Positions 26,791 to 34,532 are shown, counted from the first letter of the stretch. The stretch: 39,491 nucleotides of DNA from Nitrospirota bacterium (GCA_040752355.1 JBFMHE010000028.1:1-39491); one strand, 5' to 3'. A program made the numbers and translations. Notes: generated by a model not told the origin, from the sequence alone.

Positions 26791-28064
26791 GCCCAGCCCG
26801 GGCTGGTGGCCCTGAGCCCCCGGGGAGTGACACGGACAGCGCCCTCCCCGTTTGCCCTCATGAGGTAAACGCCCTTCGATCCGTCCCTGTCGGACATGAA
26901 CGCAAGATAGCGTCCATCGGGGGAGAAGGATGGGTCCTCGTTGTTTCCTTCATGGGTGAGCTGCTGCAGGCCCGAACCGTCCGGCTTTACGATGAAGATA
27001 TGGTTCCTGCCTCCCGCACGGCCGACAAAGGCGATGCGGTCTCCCTTGGGCGACCAGACCGGCGAGGTATTGTATGTCCCTTCGAAGGAGACCCTCCTTA
27101 CCCCGTACCCGTCCTGGTCGGCAACATAGATGTGAGGGTTGCCTGCGCGGTTCGAGACGAAGGCGATCGATCTCCCGTCACCCGACACCGACGGCGATAC
27201 ATCGATCCAGGGGGAGGATATGATCTTTCGTTCACCTCCGGTGCTGCTATCGGCGACATAGATATCCGGGTTGCCGTCCTTCGAGGAGGTATAGACAAAG
27301 TCCCTGCTGTTCGGGAAGAAGTTCCCGGCCATGGCGAGGCTTTTCGGGAGGGCAATGCCCCGCTCTTTCATGGAGCTCATGTCGAGGAGGAATATCCCCC
27401 ACTGCCGATGCCGCTCCGCGGAATAGAGCAATTTGGCGCCGTCAGGCGACCAGCGCGGGCCGAGGAGAATACCTCCTGTTATCCCGAGCCCGTGAGCACG
27501 GTGGCCATCCCAATCCATCACATAGAGCTCTCTCTTCCCCCCTTTCTCGCCGACAAAGGCGATCCTCGTCCGGAACACTCCCTGCTGGCCGGTGATCAGC
27601 GTGTAGAGGTCGTTGGCGATCGAGTGGGCGAGAGGCCGGAGAAGGTCCGGAGCGGCAGAGTACTCTTTATTGAGGACCTGCCCTCCTGCGGCGACATCAT
27701 AGGCTGCGACAACGACGCTCACCTTTCGGGGGGAGACCAGGGAGACCCTTCCCTTGACCACGAGCTCGGCGCCGATCCCTCTCCAGTTTACGGGATTGAA
27801 GGGCTGATCGGCCTTCTCGATATGAGCGGCCTCATCGATGCAGCTGAAGAGACCGGTAAAGGTGAGATCGTCCTTGACGATGTCCGATATGTCCTTATTG
27901 CCGGTGAAGCTCTGTACGGCAACAGGCAGTCTGCTGAGCCCGGGCGAGGTGATATCGATATATACTTTGGCAAAAGCAGGAGTCAGAGCCAAGAGCATAG
28001 AGCACAGAGCATAGAAAACAAAAAAGGCTAAGAGTTTGCCAACTCTGTTCCGAAGGTTCCTCAT
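26781..28064 (-). CDS. tolB: Tol-Pal system periplasmic protein TolB
   Basis: TolB is a periplasmic beta-propeller that links Pal with the TolQRA motor and supports outer-membrane constriction. The 427-residue product has a signal peptide (basic MRNLRNRVGK, hydrophobic core, PAFA cleavage site before K33), the N-terminal TolB domain, then about five WD/PD40 repeats (RWSPDGAKLLYSA, SFSPDGRYLAFMSD). Residues 16-29 of the signal peptide are encoded by six contiguous heptad units. ATG 28064 is preferred; ATG 28088 falls in a dispersed repeat. It follows tolA after a 179-bp repeat-filled gap. No pal is in the window. Confidence 0.92.
   Translation of the reverse strand: MRNLRNRVGKLLAFFVFYALCSMLLALTPAFAKVYIDITSPGLSRLPVAVQSFTGNKDISDIVKDDLTFTGLFSCIDEAAHIEKADQPFNPVNWRGIGAELVVKGRVSLVSPRKVSVVVAAYDVAAGGQVLNKEYSAAPDLLRPLAHSIANDLYTLITGQQGVFRTRIAFVGEKGGKRELYVMDWDGHRAHGLGITGGILLGPRWSPDGAKLLYSAERHRQWGIFLLDMSSMKERGIALPKSLAMAGNFFPNSRDFVYTSSKDGNPDIYVADSSTGGERKIISSPWIDVSPSVSGDGRSIAFVSNRAGNPHIYVADQDGYGVRRVSFEGTYNTSPVWSPKGDRIAFVGRAGGRNHIFIVKPDGSGLQQLTHEGNNEDPSFSPDGRYLAFMSDRDGSKGVYLMRANGEGAVRVTPRGLRATSPGWAPL
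27978..28019. repeat. Heptad array E (AGAGCAT type) inside tolB
   Basis: Six units in a row on the plus strand: AGGAGTC, AGAGCCA, AGAGCAT, AGAGCAC, AGAGCAT, AGAAAAC. The array lies entirely within the coding sequence for the TolB signal peptide, codons 16-29. The 42 bases equal 14 codons, so the frame is kept. Confidence 0.85.
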
Positions 28065-28083
28065 AGGGATATGATTATTGCTG

Positions 28084-28173
28084 GTCATTCCGGCTTGTCC
28101 GGAATCGTTCTTTCTGAAAGGACTCCCGACGCACGGGGCCTGTCCCGGCCTGTCCGGGGGGTGCGGGAATGAC
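28084..28173. repeat. Inverted-repeat (MITE-like) element between tolA and tolB
   Basis: Terminal arms GTCATTCC (28084-28091) and GGAATGAC (28166-28173) flank 90 bp rich in CCGG and TGTCCGG words (two TGTCCGG copies). GTCATTCCGG-type repeats are widespread dispersed elements. It carries no open frame of note. Confidence 0.65.
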
Positions 28174-28200
28174 ACCCCTCTTATGCTCCTCTTTGTAAGT

Positions 28201-28228
28201 GGTGGCTGTTGGCTGACGGCTGACGGCT
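28201..28228. repeat. Heptad array F (GACGGCT type)
   Basis: Units GGTGGCT, GTTGGCT, GACGGCT, GACGGCT, just downstream of tolA on the minus strand. A different word from arrays A, D, E, but the same strict 7-base period. Confidence 0.8.
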
Positions 28229-28243
28229 TCTTTATGCTGTTGT

Positions 28244-28969
28244 TCATGGTCTGAATCTCACTCCCATCTCGATATCCCTGGGCGGGGGCGGCAGGGGGCT
28301 CGCGTTCGCGATCGCCCTCATGACCGACCGGTCGAAGAGCGGGCTTCCCGAGCTCTTCTCGATCCGGTCGATGGTGACGTTTCCGTCCTTTGCGATCTTG
28401 ATCGAGATGATCGCCTCGAGGTCCCGGTCGATCGTCTCGGGGAATACCCACTGCTGCCTGATCCTGCTCTCGACGAGGGAGTAGTAATCCCCTCCGCCGG
28501 CTGGTCCGCTGCCGGCGCCCGGGGCGTTCCCCTTGGGCCCGGGATTGGCGGGTCTCGTCTGGGGAGTCTTCTGCGCGGCGCCGACGGTAACCACTTTTCT
28601 GAGCGACGCCAGCTGTTCGAGCCTCTTCTTCGCCCGCAGCGCATCGATGCGGTCGTTCACGAGGTGGTCCTCTTCTTTCTTTACTGTCTTCTTCGTCTCC
28701 CGGGGCAGGGTCATCGCAGGCTTCGCAGCAGGAGGCTCGACAGCCCTTGTCTCCCGCTCCTCGGCCTTAACCGGTTCTTTTACGCCACTGCCGGTCGAAG
28801 GGGAAGGCATTGTGCTGTCAACGAGGGAGACAACGTACGGCGAAGGCAGCCGCATGGTGGCGGTCCCTTTTGCTATGAGCAGGGCGACAATGACGGCAAG
28901 AAGGTGGAGGAGGAGAGAGTACGTTACGGCAGCGGAGATGCTCGAATCTTTCAGGCGTGAGGCGATCAT
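28244..28969 (-). CDS. tolA: TolA / TonB C-terminal-domain protein
   Basis: A 241-residue energy-transducing protein of the Tol-Pal system. It has one N-terminal membrane helix (~14-34), a charged proline- and lysine-rich linker (~55-160) and a C-terminal TonB/TolA-like domain (VESRIRQQWVFPETID ... SVMRAIANASPLPPPP). Short compared with E. coli TolA, as in many non-enteric bacteria. The start overlaps the tolR stop by four bases. Placement between tolR and tolB supports TolA over a TonB for import. Confidence 0.85.
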   Translation of the reverse strand: MIASRLKDSSISAAVTYSLLLHLLAVIVALLIAKGTATMRLPSPYVVSLVDSTMPSPSTGSGVKEPVKAEERETRAVEPPAAKPAMTLPRETKKTVKKEEDHLVNDRIDALRAKKRLEQLASLRKVVTVGAAQKTPQTRPANPGPKGNAPGAGSGPAGGGDYYSLVESRIRQQWVFPETIDRDLEAIISIKIAKDGNVTIDRIEKSSGSPLFDRSVMRAIANASPLPPPPRDIEMGVRFRP

Positions 28970-29367
28970 GGCAGCGAAACTTTCGGTTCGGTGATCATAC
29001 CGAGCTTTTCTATACCAGCCTCCTTTACCTCGCCCATTACCTCTACCACCAGCCCGTAGGGGACATCCTGGTCCGCCTTGAGATAGACATTCGGATTGAG
29101 CTTGCTGATCGCCGCGAGCTTCTTCGTCAGGTCGTTCATCGATACGGGGGTGTCGTTCATGTAGAGGGCGCCGCCCTTCTTTATGACAATCGAAATCCGT
29201 TCCTCCGGAGGCAGGTCTTTGCCCTTCGCCTTGGGCAGGTTCACATCGACCCCCTGCTGGAGCAGCGGTGCGGTGACCATGAAGATGATCAGCAGCACGA
29301 GCATGACATCCACGAGGGGGGTGACGTTGATCTCGGAGAGTACGGCTCTATTCTTGGTGGGTCTCAT
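28966..29367 (-). CDS. tolR: TolR (ExbD family)
   Basis: A 133-residue inner-membrane protein with one N-terminal helix holding the functional aspartate (INVTPLVDVMLVLLIIFM, D20), followed by a periplasmic ExbD/TolR domain (GVDVNLPKA, VYLKADQDVPYG). It works with TolQ as the proton-driven stator unit. It is 12 bases downstream of tolQ and overlaps tolA by four bases, a tight operon. Confidence 0.92.
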   Translation of the reverse strand: MRPTKNRAVLSEINVTPLVDVMLVLLIIFMVTAPLLQQGVDVNLPKAKGKDLPPEERISIVIKKGGALYMNDTPVSMNDLTKKLAAISKLNPNVYLKADQDVPYGLVVEVMGEVKEAGIEKLGMITEPKVSLP

Positions 29368-29379
29368 TGGGTGCCGCTG

Positions 29380-30000
29380 CTATTTCAGCATGTAGTCGAT
29401 GAGCTCTTCTGAAAAGTCTTCCATCCCGATGATCATCCGGTTCGATCTGCTCAGAAAATAGTTGTACGCGATGACCGCCGGAATCGCCGCAGCGAGACCG
29501 ATGGCGGTCGCTATGAGCGCTTCGGCAATACCCGGCGCGACAACGGCCAACGACGCCGATCCGGCGGTGCCGATGCCCCTGAAGGCGTTCATGATGCCCC
29601 AGACCGTACCGAAGAGCCCGATGAAGGGCGTCGACGACCCCGTGGTGGCGAGGAAATTGAGATAGCGCTGCAGGCGGGTCCCCTCGAGGGCGCTGTATCT
29701 CCTCAGCATCCGCTTGAGCTCGTCCCGCTCGGTATACGCCTTTTCGGAATAGACCGCCCTGAAGAGGCTCGCCTCCGGGCTGACGAGATGCCGCTTCGAT
29801 ACGGCATAAAGCTCCTGCGGTGAGCGGGTCGACTCGTACGCGCGCATGAAATCGCGGGTCTCTTTATCCGCCTTTGAAAAGTGCCGCCACTTCTGAATGA
29901 TGATCGCCCAGGATACGATCGAAAAGAGGAGGAGAAGGGCGAGGACGAACTTTACGACAAGGCCTGCTTGAAGGATCAATTGCAATGCTGAATGCTCCAT
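29380..30000 (-). CDS. tolQ: TolQ (MotA/TolQ/ExbB proton channel family)
   Basis: A 206-residue inner-membrane protein with three helices: ~12-32, then the conserved pair ~120-145 (GSSTPFIGLFGTVWGIMNAF) and ~155-180 (GIAEALIATAIGLAAAIPAV). Forms the proton channel with TolR. First gene of the tolQRAB operon. The ATG at 30000 has no Shine-Dalgarno; the TATAAT of a consensus promoter ends 12 bases before it, so the leader is predicted to be about six bases. Confidence 0.92.
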   Translation of the reverse strand: MEHSALQLILQAGLVVKFVLALLLLFSIVSWAIIIQKWRHFSKADKETRDFMRAYESTRSPQELYAVSKRHLVSPEASLFRAVYSEKAYTERDELKRMLRRYSALEGTRLQRYLNFLATTGSSTPFIGLFGTVWGIMNAFRGIGTAGSASLAVVAPGIAEALIATAIGLAAAIPAVIAYNYFLSRSNRMIIGMEDFSEELIDYMLK

Positions 30001-30012
30001 AATTCTATAAAG

Positions 30013-30040
30013 ATTATATAAAATGCCCGTGAAATGTCAA
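30013..30040 (-). promoter_or_regulatory. tolQ operon promoter
   Basis: Minus strand: TTGACA (30035-30040), 16-base spacer, TATAAT (30013-30018). Both hexamers are perfect. Predicted start near 30006. Confidence 0.8.
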
Positions 30041-30100
30041 ATAGAGCAGAAGGGCACGCGCGTCCCGGACAGAGGGCGGCATGACCCTGCTGCGGCGATT

Positions 30101-30130
30101 TTGCATTCGCTTTTGCAAATGAGTTATTAT
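30101..30130 (+). promoter_or_regulatory. hldA promoter
   Basis: TTGCAT (30101-30106), 18-base spacer, TATTAT (30125-30130). Predicted start near 30137, three bases before the chosen ATG at 30140. Confidence 0.5.
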
Positions 30131-30139
30131 TTCGACCAT

Positions 30140-31126
30140 ATGAGCTTTGCAGAGATCATCCGTTCCTTCAGGAACAAGAGAGTCCTCATCATAGGCGACC
30201 TGATCCTCGACCATTACATCTTCGGCAAGGTGAGCAGGATCTCTCCGGAAGCGCCGGTGCCGGTCGTCGATGTAGAGCGCGAGACCTTTCTCCTGGGAGG
30301 GGCGACCAATGTCGCCAATAACATAATCGCCCTCGGAGGCCAGGCGTCGATCGCCGGCATTATCGGCGCCGACAGCGCAGGAAGGGCGCTGAGAGAGCTG
30401 CTCGATGAGAAGGGCGTCTCGACCCAGGGTATTATCGAGGACAGGCGGCCGACGACCGTGAAGACGCGTGTCATCGCCCACAACCAGCAGGTGGTGCGCT
30501 TCGACCATGAAGACCGGAAGCGGCTCGAAGGCAGGAGCCTGGAGCAGTTCCTCGCGCATGTGAAGAGTGCGCTCAAGGAGCACGATGCCGTTATCGTGTC
30601 GGACTACAAGAAAGGGATTGTCTCGGCCGCGCTCATCAAGGCGCTCATCCGCTATGGAAAACAGAACAGCGCCTTCATCGCCGTGGACCCGAAGGTGGGG
30701 CACTTCCACTTCTATAAGAATGTCTCGATCATCACCCCGAACCTGCTCGAGGCGTCGCAGGGGTCGGGTGTCGAGATCAGGGATGAAGCGAGTCTCATGA
30801 AAGCAGGGAAGATGCTGATGAGCAGGCTCTCCTGCGGGGCGGTCCTCATCACCCGCGGTGAGGAGGGGATGAGCCTCTTCGAGCGGGACGCATCGAAAGC
30901 GGTCAAAGTAACCCATATCCCTACGGTCGCAAAGAAGGTCTTCGATGTTACGGGCGCAGGAGATACGGTCATCGCGGCGCTCTCTCTCGCCCGCACTGCC
31001 GGCGCGTCGCTGAAGGATGCGGCGATAATCGCCAACCATGCTGCAGGCATCGTCGTCGCCGAGGTCGGCACCGCGGTAGCCACCCCGGACACCCTTCTGA
31101 AGTCGCTCAAAACAAGCGCACGCTAA
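30140..31126 (+). CDS. hldA: D-glycero-beta-D-manno-heptose-7-phosphate kinase
   Basis: A 328-residue PfkB/ribokinase-family enzyme matching the kinase half of HldE (RfaE1), which phosphorylates heptose-7-phosphate for LPS core synthesis. Signatures: RVLIIGDLILDHYIFGKVSRISPEAPVPV-type start, GGATNVANNIIALGG, VSDYKKG and DVTGAGDTVIAALSLA with the catalytic aspartate. The nucleotidyltransferase half is absent, so a separate HldC/RfaE2 is expected elsewhere. Start at ATG 30140 (alternative 30119); neither has a Shine-Dalgarno. Divergent from tolQ. Confidence 0.9.
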   Translation: MSFAEIIRSFRNKRVLIIGDLILDHYIFGKVSRISPEAPVPVVDVERETFLLGGATNVANNIIALGGQASIAGIIGADSAGRALRELLDEKGVSTQGIIEDRRPTTVKTRVIAHNQQVVRFDHEDRKRLEGRSLEQFLAHVKSALKEHDAVIVSDYKKGIVSAALIKALIRYGKQNSAFIAVDPKVGHFHFYKNVSIITPNLLEASQGSGVEIRDEASLMKAGKMLMSRLSCGAVLITRGEEGMSLFERDASKAVKVTHIPTVAKKVFDVTGAGDTVIAALSLARTAGASLKDAAIIANHAAGIVVAEVGTAVATPDTLLKSLKTSAR

Positions 31127-31187
31127 AGAGCCCTCTTGATTATCCGGCCCGCAGCAGCACAAAGAGTACTGCACAAACGATATGAGG

Positions 31188-31193
31188 TATAAT
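31188..31193 (+). promoter_or_regulatory. -10 element of the PP-loop gene
   Basis: TATAAT about 43 bases before the ATG at 31237; the -35 is weak. Transcripts from it would carry heptad array G in the leader. Confidence 0.4.
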
Positions 31194-31203
31194 AGAGAAA
31201 GTT

Positions 31204-31231
31204 TTTACCCATTACGCGTTACGGATCACGG
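31204..31231. repeat. Heptad array G (CGTAACG type) in a 5' leader
   Basis: Plus-strand units TTTACCC, ATTACGC, GTTACGG, ATCACGG end five bases before the start codon of the PP-loop gene. Read on the minus strand they are CGTGAT/CGTAACG words. Confidence 0.8.
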
Positions 31232-31236
31232 TTGTT

Positions 31237-32268
31237 ATGACGAAGGCGATAGCATTATATTCAGGCGGGCTCGACAGCACTCTCGCGATACTCGTTGCCA
31301 TGAGGCAGGGTATCGAGGTGACGGCGGTAACCTTCCTCACCCACTTCGGCTGCGACATCTCCGACAGGTCGTCGTGCTCGAAGGACCCCTTCTCGGCAGC
31401 GCAGAAGTTCGGGTTCGAGGTAAAGCTCTGCCATCTCTCCGATAAATTCATCGAGATCGTGAAGCACCCCAGGTTCGGACACGGAAAGAACATGAACCCG
31501 TGTATCGACTGCCGTATCCTCATGCTGAAGGAGGCCAAAGCGCTCATGGCGATGCGCGGCGCCGATGTCCTCATCACCGGCGAGGTGCTGGGCCAGCGGC
31601 CCATGAGCCAGCGGAGGGATACCTTTCCGAGGATCGACCGGGAGGCGGGCGTGCAGGGCCTCGTGCTCCGGCCGCTCAGCGCGAAGCTGCTGAAGCCTAC
31701 TCTTGCCGAAGAGCAGGGGCTCGTCGACAGAGAATTGCTCTATGCGTTCAACGGCCGCTCCCGGAAGCCACAGATGGCGCTGGCTGCCGAGCTCGGTCTG
31801 ACCGAGTACCCGGCGCCGGCGGGAGGATGCCTCCTGACCGATCCGATCTATTCCTACAGGCTCAGAGAGCTCCTGCGCCGCAACCCTTCTCCTGCGCTTA
31901 ACGACATCCACCTGCTGAGGGTCGGGCGGCACTTCAGGGTGAACGACGCCACAACGGTAGTCGTGGGACGGAAGCAGGAAGAGAATGAGGCGATTCAGGG
32001 CCTGGCCGGCGGCGATGATGTCCTGTTGTGGGTTGAGGGCTGCGGGAGCCCCCTGACCCTTGTCAGAGGAGAAAGCGGTCCCGAGGCGGTGCGCATGGCG
32101 GCATGCCTCTGCGCGCGCTACTCCGATGCAAAGGCGCGGGAGTCGGTCCCCGTTACGGTAAGCACAAAGGGAGAGCGGGTCAGTATCGAGGTGCCGCCTG
32201 CCTCGGAGCAGTTCATTGAAGAGCACATGATCAAGCCGGCGCCGCATAAAGGAGGAGTCTGCCGATGA
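31237..32268 (+). CDS. PP-loop ATP pyrophosphatase, MnmA/ThiI/TtuA-like (tRNA thiolation candidate)
   Basis: A 343-residue protein with the PP-loop SGGLDS at residues 9-14, which binds ATP to adenylate a substrate. Three cysteines, C89 and C92 in NPCIDC plus C198 in PAGGC, match the spacing pattern of thiolases that use a 4Fe-4S cluster. GADVLITGEVLGQRPMSQ is a strongly conserved-looking segment. It lacks the ferredoxin-like and THUMP domains of ThiI. I infer tRNA sulfur transfer but cannot name the target base. The ATG has no Shine-Dalgarno and is preceded by heptad array G. Its last codons overlap the lipoprotein start by four bases. Confidence 0.75.
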   Translation: MTKAIALYSGGLDSTLAILVAMRQGIEVTAVTFLTHFGCDISDRSSCSKDPFSAAQKFGFEVKLCHLSDKFIEIVKHPRFGHGKNMNPCIDCRILMLKEAKALMAMRGADVLITGEVLGQRPMSQRRDTFPRIDREAGVQGLVLRPLSAKLLKPTLAEEQGLVDRELLYAFNGRSRKPQMALAAELGLTEYPAPAGGCLLTDPIYSYRLRELLRRNPSPALNDIHLLRVGRHFRVNDATTVVVGRKQEENEAIQGLAGGDDVLLWVEGCGSPLTLVRGESGPEAVRMAACLCARYSDAKARESVPVTVSTKGERVSIEVPPASEQFIEEHMIKPAPHKGGVCR

Positions 32269-32873
32269 AACGAGCGATGGTATTTTTAGTCCTGCTGGTT
32301 GCTTCCTGTGCAACCGTCACCAACTATCCCCTCGATCTCTCCTATGCGCCGCAGGCCGCCCGCACCGGAGACGGCAAGGGCTCGATCGCCGTTGCCCCGC
32401 TCATCGACAAGCGGGCTGTCCAGGACAGGCGGATCATCGGGAAGAGGGAGAGCGACGCGCCGTTCATCGCGCTGATAGACGAGCCCTCTGCAGCGCTCGC
32501 CAAAGGCTTTGCGCAGCACCTCGAGAGCCGCGGCTATGCGGTTACGCGGCTCACCGGAGGATGGGACGGCTCGGCTGCTGCGATCGACCCTGCCTGGGGC
32601 GACCTGGTGGTCGGCGGCTCCATAGAGGAGTTCAACGTCGTCTCCCGCGGCGATCTGGTCAAGAACGAATACACCTGTACGATACGGCTTACTCTCATCT
32701 TTGCCGACCCCCGCTCCAAAGAGATACGGCACAAGGAGCGCACCGAAGTCTCGACCTCGTACACAACGGTCGGGTTCAGCAGGGAGAAGGCAGAAGAGCT
32801 CATCAACAAGGCGCTCTCCGAAGCCGTGGAACGGGCACTGGCGGAGGCGCCCCGGTATATCGCCAAACCATAG
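32265..32873 (+). CDS. Outer-membrane-type lipoprotein, YajG-like
   Basis: A 202-residue secreted protein with a short signal peptide and lipobox LVASC (cysteine at ~15), so lipid-anchored. The mature part resembles YajG-type lipoproteins (GSIAVAPLIDKR, LAKGFAQHLESRGYAV, alternating strands and helices). Function is unknown. GGAGG stands in the end of the upstream gene, and the start overlaps its stop (ATGA), so the two are co-translated. It ends facing the convergent SufR-like gene with a 15-base gap. Confidence 0.72.
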   Translation: MKRAMVFLVLLVASCATVTNYPLDLSYAPQAARTGDGKGSIAVAPLIDKRAVQDRRIIGKRESDAPFIALIDEPSAALAKGFAQHLESRGYAVTRLTGGWDGSAAAIDPAWGDLVVGGSIEEFNVVSRGDLVKNEYTCTIRLTLIFADPRSKEIRHKERTEVSTSYTTVGFSREKAEELINKALSEAVERALAEAPRYIAKP

Positions 32874-32888
32874 AGAGTGCAGGGCAGG

Positions 32889-33533
32889 TTATGGGGCGGA
32901 GCGCAGCTGCCCTTGATGCTCGGGCATGACATGATAAATGCAGCAGGCGTCGCCGCTATGGATCGAGCGGGCCACCGTGGCCTCGGCGCCGGTCAGCTCC
33001 CGGACGAGCGTCGGGATGATCGTGCACATTTCGCGGTGGCGTAAGGATATCTGCCGGTAAATGCAGTTGAACACGGAGATGGTGTAGTACCCTTCCTCTC
33101 GCTTCAGCGAGGCGATCATGCCGCCCAGGTCGAGGTGGTTGACGATCTTCTTGAGCGCCTCTTCGGCTGGAAGACCCTGAAGCTGCGCCTTCATCCCCTG
33201 CGCCCACCGCTTCGCCATGGCATCGACGAGGATCCGCAGTTTTCCGGGGCCGTCGATAAGCTCGACCTGGGTGATCAGCTCTTCGAGCAGCTGTTCGTAA
33301 CGCTTCGGGAAGAGCCCTTCCGCGCGCTCGCTGAGCTTGTATATCTTGAGCGGCCTCCCCCGCGCCTGTTTCTCCCAGCGGAAGGTGACGAGGCCCTCTT
33401 TCTCGAGAATGGCCATGTGCCCCCGCACCGCGTTGGTCGCGATCCTGAGCGTGCCGGTAAGGACCGGGATGGTGATCTCTCCGTTCTTCTTGATAAGGGT
33501 GAGTATCTCGCCTCGCGTGCCTGCAATCTCCAT
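32889..33533 (-). CDS. Winged-helix regulator with cysteine cluster, SufR-like
   Basis: A 214-residue transcription regulator. Residues ~5-70 form an ArsR/DeoR-like winged helix (ITIPVLTGTLRIATNAVRGH; wing KQARGRPLKIYKLS). The C-terminal half carries C157-x12-C170 and C197-C198 in GDACCIYH, close to the pattern that binds an iron-sulfur cluster in SufR; the third SufR cysteine has no obvious counterpart. I infer an iron-sulfur or redox-sensing repressor. GAGG lies about 10 bases before the ATG. It is 63 bases downstream of hisF; no suf or isc genes are nearby, so the target is unknown. Confidence 0.78.
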   Translation of the reverse strand: MEIAGTRGEILTLIKKNGEITIPVLTGTLRIATNAVRGHMAILEKEGLVTFRWEKQARGRPLKIYKLSERAEGLFPKRYEQLLEELITQVELIDGPGKLRILVDAMAKRWAQGMKAQLQGLPAEEALKKIVNHLDLGGMIASLKREEGYYTISVFNCIYRQISLRHREMCTIIPTLVRELTGAEATVARSIHSGDACCIYHVMPEHQGQLRSAP

Positions 33534-33596
33534 AGCGGACCATCCTCATCGTAAGATTTGAGAGCAACGATACCGGGACCAAAGGCGCCGGGGCTT

Positions 33597-34451
33597 CTAT
33601 ATCCTTACAGGAACCCCCCGCGACCTGAGATACTCCTTGGCCTCTCTGATCGTATACTCCCTGTAGTGAAAAATCGATGCGGCGAGCACCGCATCAGCCT
33701 TCCCTTGCGCAACGCCCTCATAGAGGTGCTCGAGGTTGCCGACCCCTCCTGATGCGATGACCGGTATCGAGACCGCCTCGGCGATCGCCCTGGTGAGCTC
33801 CAGGTCGTACCCGTCCTTGGTGCCGTCCCGGTCCATGCTGGTCAGGAGTATCTCGCCGGCGCCGAGCTCTTCCATATACCGGGCCCACGCGACGGCATCG
33901 ATACCCTTGGGCCTCCTGCCGCCATGCGTATAGACCTCCCAGGCCTTCCGCGAGAAGTCGGTGATAACCAGGCGCTCTCTCTGAAGGGCGTTCTCGTTGA
34001 GCCAGGCAGGTACTTCCCGCGCCTGGTCGATCTCGAACCGCGAATCGTGGACCCGCTTTGCATCGATGGCGACGACGATGCACTGGCTGCCGAAGCGCTC
34101 TGCGCCCCTGCTGATGAACTCCGGATCATTGACCGCGGTGGTATTGACCGAGACCTTATCGCATCCCGCATTGAGCAGGTCCCTGATATCGTCGAGACCT
34201 TTGATTCCGCCGCCCACGGTCAGGGGCATGAAGACGTCGTTCGCCGTACGCTCTACGACATCGAGGATTATCTTCCGCTTCTCATGAGAAGCGGTGATGT
34301 CGAGGAATACCAGCTCATCCGCGCCCTGCTCGTCGTAATAGAGGGCGTTCTCGACAGGATCTCCCGCATCCCTGATATTGACGAAGTTCACGCCCTTCAC
34401 CACCCGGCCGTCCCGTACGTCGAGGCAAGGGATTATTCTCTTCGCCAGCAT
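33597..34451 (-). CDS. hisF: Imidazole glycerol phosphate synthase, cyclase subunit HisF
   Basis: HisF uses ammonia from HisH to form IGP and AICAR in histidine synthesis. The barrel is canonical at its ends: [20 protein letters not shown] with catalytic D11, [22 protein letters not shown] with catalytic D130, [21 protein letters not shown]. At 284 residues it is about 30 longer than the usual ~253. The excess is a segment at ~135-170, directly after D130-A-K-R. hisA lies upstream on the same strand, separated by the inserted four-helix-bundle gene. hisH is not in the window. An array of heptads lies just before the start codon. Confidence 0.94.
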   Translation of the reverse strand: MLAKRIIPCLDVRDGRVVKGVNFVNIRDAGDPVENALYYDEQGADELVFLDITASHEKRKIILDVVERTANDVFMPLTVGGGIKGLDDIRDLLNAGCDKVSVNTTAVNDPEFISRGAERFGSQCIVVAIDAKRVHDSRFEIDQAREVPAWLNENALQRERLVITDFSRKAWEVYTHGGRRPKGIDAVAWARYMEELGAGEILLTSMDRDGTKDGYDLELTRAIAEAVSIPVIASGGVGNLEHLYEGVAQGKADAVLAASIFHYREYTIREAKEYLRSRGVPVRI

Positions 34452-34460
34452 ACTAAACCT

Positions 34461-34488
34461 CGTAACGCGTAACGCGTAACGCGTGACC
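34461..34488. repeat. Heptad array H (CGTAACG type)
   Basis: CGTAACG three times exactly, then CGTGACC. Decayed units (CGTAATG, CACAACG) can be followed to about 34523. It lies between hisF and the four-helix-bundle gene. Confidence 0.88.
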
Positions 34489-34532
34489 GGTTAACTGCAA
34501 TTCGTAATGCATGAGGCACAACGAATCGGTAA

